Origin: Propionibacteriaceae bacterium
Lineage (GTDB): Bacteria > Actinomycetota > Actinomycetes > Propionibacteriales > Propionibacteriaceae
Reading direction: 5' to 3'
Assembly: GCA_020846255.1 (NCBI GenBank)
Contig: JADLEH010000108.1
Span: forward strand, 1 to 33,473
DNA length: 33,473 nt
Shown here: one piece after another, positions 25,473-33,473 of the stretch
Numbering within the stretch: position 1 is the first letter of the stretch
Layout of the letters: each line of letters begins with the position of its first letter
Made by a program: the position numbers and the translations under genes
The notes under the pieces: generated by a model
What the model was told of the DNA's origin: nothing
Seen by the model: the letters and a program-made list of their open reading frames with translations, nothing else
Databases searched by the model: none

Positions 25473-28400
25473 TCAGGGCGTCGTGGCGATCAGGTCGTCG
25501 AAGGAAGCGACGATCGGAACGTTGGTGGACGAACCCGACAGGTAGGTCACCAGGCTGATGCCCGAGGCGGTCTGCAGGCTGGCTGTGCTGTCCGTTGCGG
25601 TCAGCTGCCAACCCGGTTCGGTCTGGGTCGTCTTCCAGACCTTTGCCCGGGTGGTGGTCGGCGAGGTGCCGGTCACCTGAGCCTTGATCTGCAGGGTGGA
25701 CCCAACGGTGTAGTTGTACGCCGACCCCAGAGTGGTGGAGGTGAGGGTCGTCTCGGTGCCGTTGACCACCCGCACCAGGTAGAGCGTCAGCGCGCCGGTG
25801 GCTGCCACCTTCACCTTGGCCCGGTAGCCGTTGGCGTTGGTGACCCGTGCGCCGAGGGAGAAGAACGCTCCGCCGCCGTTGGGGATCTTGTCAAGGGACA
25901 GCTTGACCGAGACCTCGGTGTTGACCGAGGACACGGACTCGAGGCCCATCCGGGGCCCGGCACCCGCGGTGGCCAGCCTGATCTGACCGGTGCCAGAGGC
26001 GACCGAGAACAGGCTCGAGGTCCCGTACCTGGTCCAGGCCCCGCCGATGTCGGCGTCACCCCAACCATTGGCAACGGTGCGCCCGAAGGCGTCCTGGGCG
26101 ATCGGTCCGGATGGCGCCACTGCCTCGACGGCATGTGTCACCGAGTCGGTGGCACCGTCATCGTCGGTGACGGTGAGGACGACGTCATAGCTACCGGCGG
26201 AGGCGTAGGTGTGGCTCGGGGTGGCCCCCGTGCCGTCCTGGCCGTCACCGAAGTCCCAGCTGTAGGACGCCACCGTGCCGTCGGAGTCGCTTGAGCCCGT
26301 TGCGTTGAACGAGACCGCCAGGTCGTTGACGTTCGAGGTGAAGGCAGCCACCGGCTTGACGTTGGCCACAGCGGTCACCGTCTTGGTCAACGTGCCCACC
26401 GCGCCCTGGTTGTCGGTGACCGTGAGGGTCACCTCGTAGTCGCCGGCGGTCGCGTAGGTGTGGTTCGGCGAGACCCCGGTCCCGGAATCCCCGTCACCGA
26501 AGTCCCAGCTGTAGGAAGCCACGCTGCCATCGGAGTCGCTCGACCCGGCGGCGTTGAAGTCGACCTCGAGCTTGTCCACGGTCGAGGTGAAGGCAGCCGT
26601 CGGGCTGGCATTCGCCACCGTGGTCACCGGCTTGGTCACAGAGCCGGTGGCACCATTGTCGTCGGTGACCGTCAAGGTGACGTTGTAGGTGTCGACGGCC
26701 GGGAACGAGTGCGAAGCCGTTTCCGAGGTGACGGTGGGGCTGCCGTCGCCGAAGTCCCACTCGTAGGAGACCACTGTGCCGTCGGCATCGGTGGAGTCAC
26801 CGGCGTCGAAGTCCACGTTCTGCTTGTTCACCGAAGCGGTGAAGTCCGCCGTGGGCGCCTGGTTCGCAAGCGTGGTCACCGGGTTGGTGATCACGGTGGT
26901 GCCGCCATCGTTGTCCGTCAGCGTGAGGCTGACCGAGTAGGTGTCGACCGCGGGGAACGTGTGGGTCGGGTTGGCCAGCGTGCTGGACCCACCGTCGCCG
27001 AAGTCCCACAGGTAGGAAGCCACCGTGCCGTCAGGATCACTGGCGGTACTGGTGAAGGCGGCCTGCAGCTTGGTGACCTCGGCGGTGAACGAACCGGCCG
27101 GAGGCTGGTTCGCGATCGTGGTCACCGTCTTGGTCACGCTGCCGGTGCCGCCCTCGTTGTCCGTGACGGTAAGGGTCACCGACTGCGGACCGGCGGCAGC
27201 GAAGGTGTGCGCAGGCGTTGCCTCGGTGCTGGTCTGCCCATCACCGAAGTCCCAGAGGTAGGACGCAACCGTGCCGTCGGAGTCGCTGGAGCCGGTGCCG
27301 TCGAAGAGCACCGAGAGCTTGTTCACGGTCGAGGTGAAGTCAGCCGTCGGGTTGAAGTTCGGCAGGTCGCCGTTGCCCTTGACGAAGTGGTCCATGCGCT
27401 CCGCCTCGGTCAACGTGCGCGAGTACACAGCCACCTCGTCCAGGTTGCCCCGGAAGTAGTTCGTGGTGTTGCCACCCCAGGTGGTGTCCCCGCCGATCCG
27501 CCAGTAGCCGGTGAAGTTCTGCGCCCCGGTGACCGCATTGGAACCGACGAGTTCGGTGTCGACGTAGAGCTGCATTCCGGCACTGCTCTGCTGCGCCACC
27601 AGATGGTGCCACTTGTTGTCGTTGTAGGACTTGGTCGAGGTGACCGTGTTGGTGACGCCGGTGTAGGCGCCGAAGGTGAGCTTGCCGTCATTGAGCATGT
27701 AGACATGCCGGTCGTAGCTGCTGGACGACCCGGTGGCCGAGCTGCTGAAACCGATCAGCTTGCCCCCCGTGGTGGTGTCGGTCCGGAACCACAACTCCTC
27801 TGCGTAGACCGTCGGGTTCGTGAACGTCACCTGGGTCGCGGCCGTCCCGTTCAACGGGGTGGTCCCGTTGAAGAGCACCGAGGTGTCGGAGCCGAGGTCG
27901 ATTCCGCTGGGCTCGCCCTTGGTGTGGGTGCCGTTGTAGGTGCCGAGAACCTGGTTCGGGCCGGTGTCGGTCACTACCGTGCCGGTGGTCTCGGCCAGTC
28001 GCCAGTACAGGTCGGGCTCGGAGCCGTAGACCGCAGCACCATAGGCGTCGGCCGGCGGGGTCGCCCCAGCCAGGGTGCGCCCGCTGTTGAGGTAGTGGGC
28101 CCGGACCTGCGCTGAGGTGAGGACGGTCGGGTAGATCGCAACGTCATCGATCTGGCCGCTCAGGTAGTAGCTGGAGGGCCGGTTGGGCCAGCTGTTCAGG
28201 TTGTCCCCGCCGATCCGCCAGTACCCGGTGTAGCTCTGGCCGGCCGTGGTGTCGGTGCGCGACCCGACCTTGACGCCGTCGACGTACAGCGCCATTCCGC
28301 CGCTGCCGAGGCTCGCCACCACATGGTGCCACTGGCCGTCCCGGTAGGTGCCCGGGGAACGGACGGTGCGGGTGCCGCCGGAGTAGACGCCGAAGGTGAT

Positions 28401-30434
28401 CCGGCCGCCGCTGTCGAGGTACACCTGGCGGTCGTAGCTGGTGCTGTTGCCGGTACTGGCGTTGCCGAAGCCGATGATCTTGCCGCCGGCTGTCGACGTG
28501 GAGTTGAACCAGGCCTCAGCTGTGAAGGTGTCCGGCCCCTGCTCAGCAGCGTTCGCAGCGGCGAAGCCGGTGGTGGTCCCGTCGAAGGCCGAAGCGGGGT
28601 TGGTGTCACCGTTGATGGCCCCCGCCTGGGCACCGGTTACCCCGGCGCCTGCCGTGGCACTGTTGAACCCGGCCCAGTCATACACCGTCGTGGACGGGGT
28701 CTCCCCGAGCCGCCAGTAGTTGACCGCCCCGTCGTCGAGGACGCCCTGGGCGTAGGTGCTCATGGTGCCGTCAGCACTCACCGTGACGTACACGGTGTCG
28801 GAGCGTGCCTCGTTCCCGTAAGGATCAGAGACGAACAACCGGTAGCGGTACTGCTGACCCGGTACCAGTCCGGAGTCCTGGTACCCCATCATTGGTCGTT
28901 TCCACTCCGAGGAGAGCTGGTTGACCGTGTAGATCGGTGTGGCCGTGATGCCGTTGCGGATCAGCTTGTAGGTGAGGTTCTCGTTGTCCCGGTCCCAGTT
29001 CGCCAGCCAGGAGATCCGGACCGTCCCGGCGACGAAGGAGTTGACCGTCGGGTTGATCTTGGACTGGCTGAACACCGGTCCCACCTTGTTGGGCGCGATC
29101 TCGCGGACTGCGAAGCGCACGAGACCCTGCTGGGCGACGCCACCGGCGGTCGGGAACTCGCCCCCGACCGTCACGTAGTTGGCGTTACCGGTGATGCCCC
29201 AGCCGGCCTGCCCCTGCCCGGTGAAGGTGCCACTGGTCATCTGGGGATCCCACTTGAGCAGGTAAGGCGAAGGGGTTCCAACCCAGTTGAAGTAGCCGTA
29301 AGGGTCGGCCTTGAGCGTGCCGAGCGTTGCCTTGGTGTAGGCGCCGGCCCAGTGCATGGTCCACGGGGTGGTCTGCGGGTAACCGTCAGGGAGGTTGCCG
29401 CAGTAGTGCGAATGGGCGGCGGTGTAGATCACATCGCCCTTCGGGTAGGTCCCGTAGGTGTCGCCGTGGCAGTCGTTGACCCAGGTCCGCGAAAGGGTGT
29501 CCCAGTCGATTCGCGCGACGCCCTCGAGATTGCCACCGGAACCGAAGACGAAGCCCGAGACGTAGAGGCTGTCACTGTCGGAGGAGATCCCGGTGATCGC
29601 TGCGTTCGCCCCGGCATTGCGGATCTGGGCGTTCGCAGGGAACGGCAGGGACGCGCCGGTCTCGGGGTCCACGGCTGCCAGTCCGTAGCCCGGGTTGCTG
29701 GAACCGTTCATGGTGGTGAAGGAACCGCCGATGACCACCTTGGTGCCGTCGGGCGACATCATCATGGAGTGGACGCTGCCGCCCTGGGCGTCCGGGGCCC
29801 AGGAGAGCAGGGCGCCGTCGGAGGCCCGCACCGAAGCCACCCGGGTACGGGTGGTGCCGCTGACAGCGGAGAGCAGGCCGCCCATGTACACGGTGTCGCT
29901 GGTGGCGACGATGGCGCGCACCGTCGCGTCCGGCTTGGGCTGGAAGGAACCGATCAGGTTGCCCGTGGCGCGATCGACAGCGGCGATCCGGTTGCGGATC
30001 TGGCCGTTCATCTGAGTGAAGCTGCCGCCGATGTAGAGCCGGCTGTTGTCCGGGGAGGGAACGATGGAGAGCACGTCACCGTTGGTGGTCGGGGCCCAGC
30101 TGCTGATCAGGTTGCCCGTGGTGATGTCGTAGGCGAGCAGGTTCGACCGGGCCACTGTGTTCACCCCTGGCGCCGACCCTGCCGGCCGGGCTGTGGTGAA
30201 TTTGCCGCCGACGTAGACGGTGTTTCCGATCACCCGCTGGGTCCAGACCACACCATCGATCTGCACCGTCGGCAATGCATCGGCCGACACCGTCACCGGC
30301 GTGGTCGGATCGCTCTCGTTGATCGGCATGGTGTCTGCCCGGGCCACCACCGGGAACTGGGCGAAAGTAGCCACCAGCGCGCCGGTGACCAGCAGTGCGG
30401 CTGCCCGAAAAGTCTTCTTGAACCCCTGTGCCAT
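25473..30434 (-). CDS. Giant secreted protein: propeller-like repeats, FN3, two LamG, five PKD domains
   Basis: 1653 residues. A Sec signal peptide (about 1-33, ARA-D) is followed by a region of YVGG-F-type repeats (about 45-440: VYVGGKFTTA, LYIGGSFTQMNG, VYMGGLLSAVSG, VVIGGSFTTMNG, VTVGGEFPTAGG), as in delta-60/beta-propeller repeats. An FN3-like segment (about 465-550) comes next, then two LamG/concanavalin-like domains (about 560-790 and 795-1020, each with YWRL, YDRxVY, WHHLV or WHHVV, GYWRIGG). Five PKD repeats (about 1027-1440, each SYxWDFGDG) and a C-terminal beta-sandwich-like domain (about 1443-1653) complete it. No sorting signal or transmembrane anchor is seen, so it is released or held non-covalently. 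Likely an adhesin or matrix protein; not an obvious enzyme. ATG 30434 follows GGGGGG at five bases. Confidence 0.93.
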   Translation of the reverse strand: MAQGFKKTFRAAALLVTGALVATFAQFPVVARADTMPINESDPTTPVTVSADALPTVQIDGVVWTQRVIGNTVYVGGKFTTARPAGSAPGVNTVARSNLLAYDITTGNLISSWAPTTNGDVLSIVPSPDNSRLYIGGSFTQMNGQIRNRIAAVDRATGNLIGSFQPKPDATVRAIVATSDTVYMGGLLSAVSGTTRTRVASVRASDGALLSWAPDAQGGSVHSMMMSPDGTKVVIGGSFTTMNGSSNPGYGLAAVDPETGASLPFPANAQIRNAGANAAITGISSDSDSLYVSGFVFGSGGNLEGVARIDWDTLSRTWVNDCHGDTYGTYPKGDVIYTAAHSHYCGNLPDGYPQTTPWTMHWAGAYTKATLGTLKADPYGYFNWVGTPSPYLLKWDPQMTSGTFTGQGQAGWGITGNANYVTVGGEFPTAGGVAQQGLVRFAVREIAPNKVGPVFSQSKINPTVNSFVAGTVRISWLANWDRDNENLTYKLIRNGITATPIYTVNQLSSEWKRPMMGYQDSGLVPGQQYRYRLFVSDPYGNEARSDTVYVTVSADGTMSTYAQGVLDDGAVNYWRLGETPSTTVYDWAGFNSATAGAGVTGAQAGAINGDTNPASAFDGTTTGFAAANAAEQGPDTFTAEAWFNSTSTAGGKIIGFGNASTGNSTSYDRQVYLDSGGRITFGVYSGGTRTVRSPGTYRDGQWHHVVASLGSGGMALYVDGVKVGSRTDTTAGQSYTGYWRIGGDNLNSWPNRPSSYYLSGQIDDVAIYPTVLTSAQVRAHYLNSGRTLAGATPPADAYGAAVYGSEPDLYWRLAETTGTVVTDTGPNQVLGTYNGTHTKGEPSGIDLGSDTSVLFNGTTPLNGTAATQVTFTNPTVYAEELWFRTDTTTGGKLIGFSSSATGSSSSYDRHVYMLNDGKLTFGAYTGVTNTVTSTKSYNDNKWHHLVAQQSSAGMQLYVDTELVGSNAVTGAQNFTGYWRIGGDTTWGGNTTNYFRGNLDEVAVYSRTLTEAERMDHFVKGNGDLPNFNPTADFTSTVNKLSVLFDGTGSSDSDGTVASYLWDFGDGQTSTEATPAHTFAAAGPQSVTLTVTDNEGGTGSVTKTVTTIANQPPAGSFTAEVTKLQAAFTSTASDPDGTVASYLWDFGDGGSSTLANPTHTFPAVDTYSVSLTLTDNDGGTTVITNPVTTLANQAPTADFTASVNKQNVDFDAGDSTDADGTVVSYEWDFGDGSPTVTSETASHSFPAVDTYNVTLTVTDDNGATGSVTKPVTTVANASPTAAFTSTVDKLEVDFNAAGSSDSDGSVASYSWDFGDGDSGTGVSPNHTYATAGDYEVTLTVTDNQGAVGTLTKTVTAVANVKPVAAFTSNVNDLAVSFNATGSSDSDGTVASYSWDFGDGQDGTGATPSHTYASAGSYDVVLTVTDDDGATDSVTHAVEAVAPSGPIAQDAFGRTVANGWGDADIGGAWTRYGTSSLFSVASGTGQIRLATAGAGPRMGLESVSSVNTEVSVKLSLDKIPNGGGAFFSLGARVTNANGYRAKVKVAATGALTLYLVRVVNGTETTLTSTTLGSAYNYTVGSTLQIKAQVTGTSPTTTRAKVWKTTQTEPGWQLTATDSTASLQTASGISLVTYLSGSSTNVPIVASFDDLIATTP
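26120..27360 (-). repeat. Five tandem PKD-encoding repeats of about 250 bp
   Basis: WDFGDG codons recur near 27250, 27000, 26752, 26502 and 26250, giving a period close to 250 bp. Each unit has the pattern (S/N)PTA-F-(S)-V, SSDSDGTVASYLWDFGDG and HTY-AG-Y-VTLTVTDN. Units one, four and five are most alike at DNA level. Confidence 0.9.
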
Positions 30435-30437
30435 CTC

Positions 30438-30573
30438 ATCCCCCCGAATGAAACCGCCCGTCCAGTCGGACGGGTCGATACTGCCCGGCGGTCGGCCGGC
30501 GCTGCGACGAAGCGGGGAGTTGGCGATGCGTCCTGTCAGGCGAAGCCAGCTTTGCTGCTGGTCGCCCGTCCAT
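30438..30573 (-). other. Possible 45-codon leader frame upstream of the giant secreted protein
   Basis: Reads MDGRPAAKLASPDRTHR and ends LDGRFHSGG, basic, without family resemblance. Its ATG directly abuts a G6 run and lacks a spaced ribosome binding site. Its TGA (30436-30438) ends one base before the giant gene's ATG. It could couple translation, or be chance in a GC-rich leader. Confidence 0.3.
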
Positions 30574-30728
30574 CCCCCCGAATGACGCGGCGTGCCGCTC
30601 GCCCACCCCTAGCAGGCCTGCGGCAGCAATCTGATGTTATCGCAGGGCTCCGGGCGCTGAATAGCCCGTCGACTGCACGAGGTGCCCTCCGGTGGCGGTC
30701 GCGGCTCCCGTCAGGAGGCCCCTTGGCG

Positions 30729-30734
30729 TACTCT
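30729..30734 (+). promoter_or_regulatory. -10 box of the flippase gene
   Basis: TACTCT on the plus strand; a leader of about 30 bases leads to TTG 30770. The G6 run begins 28 bases after the first base of this box. Confidence 0.5.
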
Positions 30735-30769
30735 GTCGCCCTACCGATCGACTTCTGGGGGGTGTCGAG

Positions 30770-32296
30770 TTGGCTTCCGCTGACGACCGACCCGCTGCTC
30801 CGGACGTCCCCATCTCGGTGGCTGAGGTGCGTCAGGGCGCCTCAGCTTCGGTGCGCTGGAGCGCTGCAGCAGTGGTCGGGCGCCAGTTCCCGCAGATGGT
30901 CGCTGCGCTGGTCCTTGCCCGGGTGCTCGGGCCAGAGACCTACGGCGTGATCAGTGCAGCAACCGTGTACGTAACATTCACTACCTTGTTGCTCGACCAG
31001 GGCCTGGCTGCTGCCCTGGTCCAGCTCCCTGCGACCACCCGACGGCTCGCCGGCGCGGTCGCAACTGTCAACCTGATCGCTGCCGTGGTCCTCGGCGGCC
31101 TGACCATCGCCCTCTCCCCACTGGTCGCGGCCTTCTTCAGCGCCCCGGCGCTCGCTCCGCTCCTTGTCGTCCTCGGAGCGGGCCTGCTGTTGAAGGGGCT
31201 GGCGATCACCCCGAGGGCGATGCTGCAGCGCGAACTGCGGTTCCGGACCATCGGCCAGGCCGACATCGCCGGCGGCACTGTCGGCGCGGTCGCCGGCATC
31301 GCGGCAGCCCTGCTTGGATCCGGGGTCTGGTCCATGGCGTGGATGGTGCTCGCCACCGACACCGTCGTCGCGATGCTCATGCTGATCGCAAGCCGCGGTG
31401 CAGCCACGCCGAACCTGCACCTCGGGCAGCTGAGGGAGATCCTGCCGTTCAGCCTCCGGGTGTTCGGCAGCAACGCGTTGGCTTTCCTCTCCCGGAACAC
31501 CGACAACATCCTGATCGGTCGCTTCCTCGGTGTCGGCGCGCTGTCGCTGTACTCGATGAGTTACCGCGTCCTGGTCGTCCCGGTGCAGATGATCGGCCAG
31601 ACCGTGAACCGGGTGGTCTTCCCGATCTTCTCCCGGCTGCAGGATCGCCTCGACCTGGTGGCAAAGGGCCTGTTGCGGGCGATGGACGTGCTGGCGCTCG
31701 CCGCCATCCCGCCGATGGTGCTGGTGTCGGTGGCGGCCCCTGAACTGGTCGGACTTGTGCTGGGCCCGGAGTGGGCACCGGCAGCGCCCATCCTGATGGT
31801 GCTGGCGATCGCCGGGGCGAAGGAGACGGTCTTCTACGTCACCGGGCCGCTGATGCGGGCGCTCGGGGCCGGCAAGCTCATCTTCAGGTACGAGGTCCTG
31901 GCGACCGTCGTCCAGGTCGGCGGCATCCTGGTCGGCCTGAACTGGGGCGTGCTCGGGGTCGCCTGGGGCTGGACGGTCGCCGGCTTCGTGCTGCTTCCGA
32001 TCCAGCTGCTGATCCAGCGGAAGATGTGCGGCGTCCGGCTCGGCGAGCAACTCGGACGGATCCTGCCGCACGCCCACGCCAGCGCTTGGGCCGCAGCCGC
32101 CTACCTCGCGATCCGCCTGACCGGGGCTGGCCAGCTGGTGGTCCTGCTGGCCGGGTCGCTGGCGTACGCGGTGGTCGTCTTCGTTGTGCTCAGGCTGGTG
32201 CACCGCAAGGCGTTGGCCCGTGCGCTCGATGCGGCGGCAGAGATCCTCAAGGTGGGCCCGGCCAAGCGAACAGCGGGCGGGAAGGCCGCGGAATGA
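30770..32296 (+). CDS. Wzx-like oligosaccharide flippase (MOP superfamily)
   Basis: A 508-residue polytopic membrane protein with about 12-14 helices that would flip lipid-linked oligosaccharide units to the outer face. The N-terminal VVGRQFPQMVAALVLARVLGPETYGV is the polysaccharide-export start motif. Central helices include FGSNALAFLSRNTDNILIGRFLG, a strongly conserved RfbX/Wzx/WzxC segment with the charged Asn-Asp pair, followed by YSMSYRVLVVPVQMIGQTVNRVVFPIFSRLQ. It looks closest to the lipopolysaccharide-biosynthesis WzxC/AmsL branch. The TTG 30770 start is set by GGGGGG seven bases upstream. The last codon overlaps the next gene (ATGA). Confidence 0.9.
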   Translation: MASADDRPAAPDVPISVAEVRQGASASVRWSAAAVVGRQFPQMVAALVLARVLGPETYGVISAATVYVTFTTLLLDQGLAAALVQLPATTRRLAGAVATVNLIAAVVLGGLTIALSPLVAAFFSAPALAPLLVVLGAGLLLKGLAITPRAMLQRELRFRTIGQADIAGGTVGAVAGIAAALLGSGVWSMAWMVLATDTVVAMLMLIASRGAATPNLHLGQLREILPFSLRVFGSNALAFLSRNTDNILIGRFLGVGALSLYSMSYRVLVVPVQMIGQTVNRVVFPIFSRLQDRLDLVAKGLLRAMDVLALAAIPPMVLVSVAAPELVGLVLGPEWAPAAPILMVLAIAGAKETVFYVTGPLMRALGAGKLIFRYEVLATVVQVGGILVGLNWGVLGVAWGWTVAGFVLLPIQLLIQRKMCGVRLGEQLGRILPHAHASAWAAAAYLAIRLTGAGQLVVLLAGSLAYAVVVFVVLRLVHRKALARALDAAAEILKVGPAKRTAGGKAAE

Positions 32297-33207
32297 CCAA
32301 CGACGCCCGCACCGGGTCGGCACCGAGGGCTTCAACACTGCGCAAGGCCTACCGAAGAGCGCGGAAGGTGGCCAAGCGTGCGTCCAGCCATGTCGGCCTC
32401 GCGGTTCTGCGCCTGCGCAACAGGTTCAGCAAGGCATCAGTGATCGGCGAAGCTCCGGCTGTCGTCTCACTAACGAGTTACGGCACCCGCATCGACACGG
32501 TCGCCTACACGATCGAGTCGATCGCGGCAGGCACGGTGCGTCCGAAGCTGCTGGTGCTCTGGCTGGACGACCGGGAGCGGTTCCAGACCCGCCCGGCCGC
32601 GCTTCGCCGGCTGGAGCGGCGCGGACTGCAGGTGCGGCTGAGCGAGAACCTGGGCCCACACACCAAGTACTTCCCTGCGCTCGGGCTCGCCCTCGACGCC
32701 GACCTGCCGCTCGTGACGGCGGACGACGACCTCCTCTACCCGGTTGGCTGGCTGGCTGGTCTGGTTGCCGCGGGCCGGGACCATCCCGAAGTCGTCAACT
32801 GTTACCGCGCCAGCGTCGTCGCACTGCGTGGGGGGCACGTCGCGCCGTACGCCGAATGGCCCCGCTGCCGCGACCTGTCGCCGAGCGCTGCCAACTTCGC
32901 CACCGGGGTCTCCGGTGTCCGTTACCCGGTCTCGATGCTGTCAGCACTCGCCGAGCGAGGCACCGAGTTCGTCGACCGCTGCGCCCGGGCCGACGACATC
33001 TGGCTCCACTGGGTCGCACTGAGGGCCGGGATCGAGGTCCGCCAGGTGGACCGGCGCGCGCGACACTTCCCGCTCATCCCGGGCACCCAGAGGGAGACCC
33101 TGGTGGCCGAGAACGTCGGTCATGGCGCCAACGATCGTTACGTCGCAGGCCTGTACGAGCCGGAGGACATCGCCAGGCTGGCGGCTGCCGGGGCACCCGA
33201 GGTGTGA
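32293..33207 (+). CDS. Glycosyltransferase-like protein (GT-A fold, DDD motif)
   Basis: A 304-residue cytosolic protein, translationally coupled to the flippase by an ATGA overlap. A basic N-terminal region (about 1-45, KAYRRARKVAKRAS) may contact the membrane. The core begins VVSLTSYGTRIDTVAYTIESIAAG, then KLLVLWLDD, RLSENLGPHTKYFPAL, and VTADDDLLYP with the metal-binding DDD. FATGVSGVRYPVSML and a late DDIWLHWVAL complete a pattern seen in poorly described transferases of capsule and mannosyl/galactosyl type. No donor or acceptor can be assigned. Together with the flippase it suggests a Wzx-dependent surface glycan. Confidence 0.82.
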   Translation: MTNDARTGSAPRASTLRKAYRRARKVAKRASSHVGLAVLRLRNRFSKASVIGEAPAVVSLTSYGTRIDTVAYTIESIAAGTVRPKLLVLWLDDRERFQTRPAALRRLERRGLQVRLSENLGPHTKYFPALGLALDADLPLVTADDDLLYPVGWLAGLVAAGRDHPEVVNCYRASVVALRGGHVAPYAEWPRCRDLSPSAANFATGVSGVRYPVSMLSALAERGTEFVDRCARADDIWLHWVALRAGIEVRQVDRRARHFPLIPGTQRETLVAENVGHGANDRYVAGLYEPEDIARLAAAGAPEV

Positions 33208-33473
33208 CCCGGCTGCCCGCGCGTGGTGCCTGCGAGCACCAGCAGGGCGAGCGTGGTCCACAGGAGCGTTCCGCTGACGTTCGACCAGGCCAGGGCACTT
33301 GAGAACTGCGGCAGGACCAACGCGATGACTGCAGCCATCGAAGTCCCGACAACGTGCAGGCGGAAGCCGTGGCTGAGGATGAGCGTGACCTGGGAGCCGA
33401 AGTAGACCAGGGTCAGCGCCCACCCGACGTCGACCGCATACATCAGGATCGAACTCTCGATGCTCGTCTCCAG
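33138..33473 (-). CDS. C-terminal part of a polytopic membrane protein (possible glycan polymerase/ligase)
   Basis: The frame is open to the window edge and ends at TAA 33138-33140; at least 111 residues are visible. It contains ETSIESSILMYAVDVGWALTLVYFGSQ, a short polar loop and two further hydrophobic helices, then a Ser/Gly/Ala-rich tail. The first segment resembles the last periplasmic loop and helix of O-antigen polymerase/ligase proteins (Wzy/WaaL type), which would fit beside a Wzx-like flippase, but this is a resemblance only. The gene is convergent with the glycosyltransferase and overlaps its 3' end by 70 bases. Confidence 0.55.
   Translation of the reverse strand: METSIESSILMYAVDVGWALTLVYFGSQVTLILSHGFRLHVVGTSMAAVIALVLPQFSSALAWSNVSGTLLWTTLALLVLAGTTRGQPGHTSGAPAAASLAMSSGSYRPAT

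Larger units (their letters stand above)
30435..30769. promoter_or_regulatory. Divergent leader region, giant PKD protein / flippase
   Basis: 335 bases without a standard gene. On the minus strand it holds two copies of a 15-bp direct repeat TCATTCGGGGGGATG (30571-30585 and 30437-30451). Between them a 45-codon frame runs from ATG 30573 to TGA 30436, one base before the giant gene's start. It also holds a hairpin CCCGTCC-loop-GGACGGG (30457-30474). On the plus strand it holds the flippase promoter (TACTCT 30729-30734) and its G6 ribosome binding site (30757-30762). Confidence 0.6.

Noticed and set aside
30440-30579. A 6C small RNA on the plus strand, from the two C6 runs
   Set aside because: The runs are 134 bases apart and not in hairpin loops; 6C RNAs have two closely spaced stem-loops.
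30435-30600. A cyclic-di-GMP riboswitch in the leader of the giant protein
   Set aside because: Only scattered similarity (GCAAA, GGACGCA); the tetraloop and receptor and the conserved core order of GEMM RNAs are missing.
26460-30950. Two long plus-strand open frames (551 and 875 codons) opposite the giant PKD protein
   Set aside because: Low-complexity Gly/Val/Arg/Asp composition, no signal or domain, and full overlap with a gene whose domains are clear on the minus strand.

Overview
The window is about 70% GC, densely coded, and carries actinobacterial gene families: dnaK with HspR-type (HAIR) operators, a class E sortase next to an OmpR-type two-component system, a BfrB-like ferritin, a single-chain proline dehydrogenase and a PEP-type pyruvate phosphate dikinase. 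Many genes lack a Shine-Dalgarno site and instead have a TANNNT -10 box 6-8 bases before the start codon, as expected of leaderless transcripts, which are common in Actinobacteria. I would place it in the Propionibacteriales or a neighbouring order, but the sequence alone does not fix a genus.

Left part (1-11.5 kb), housekeeping and stress genes. It opens with the start of dnaK (leftward, cut by the window edge) behind two HAIR operators. Next come an alpha/beta hydrolase, an overlapping HAD phosphatase-proline dehydrogenase pair, a small DUF6582-type protein, ferritin, a trans-sulfuration enzyme, a CBS-domain protein, a YbaK-type deacylase, a cytosolic protealysin-like M4 protease carrying what looks like its own emfourin-type inhibitor as a C-terminal domain, a RibD/DHFR-like reductase, an EamA transporter, a DUF1905/YdeI protein, a phosphoribosyltransferase and an acylphosphatase.

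Middle part (11.5-20.7 kb), signalling and carbon metabolism. A 57-residue membrane protein is translationally coupled to a class E sortase. Divergent from them is a response regulator-histidine kinase pair, followed by a 72-bp nested palindrome. A small membrane protein and a GlxA-type AraC regulator diverge across concentric inverted repeats. Then come deoC, an orphan OpuAC-like lipoprotein, a short possible sRNA or small-peptide unit, and ppdK with a strong terminator.

Right part (20.7-33.5 kb), a cell-surface or exopolysaccharide block. It holds a GT2 glycosyltransferase, a secreted metallophosphoesterase, a low-molecular-weight tyrosine phosphatase overlapping in operon with a GDPD-like lipoprotein, a 1653-residue secreted protein (propeller-like repeats, FN3, two LamG-like and five PKD domains), a Wzx-like flippase overlapping a second glycosyltransferase, and the end of a polytopic membrane protein that may be a polymerase or ligase. 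Several of these genes share a G6-G7 run close to the inferred transcription start, often where the ribosome binding site should be. This may mark common post-transcriptional control, possibly by a C-rich sRNA of the actinobacterial 6C type. That idea is inference.
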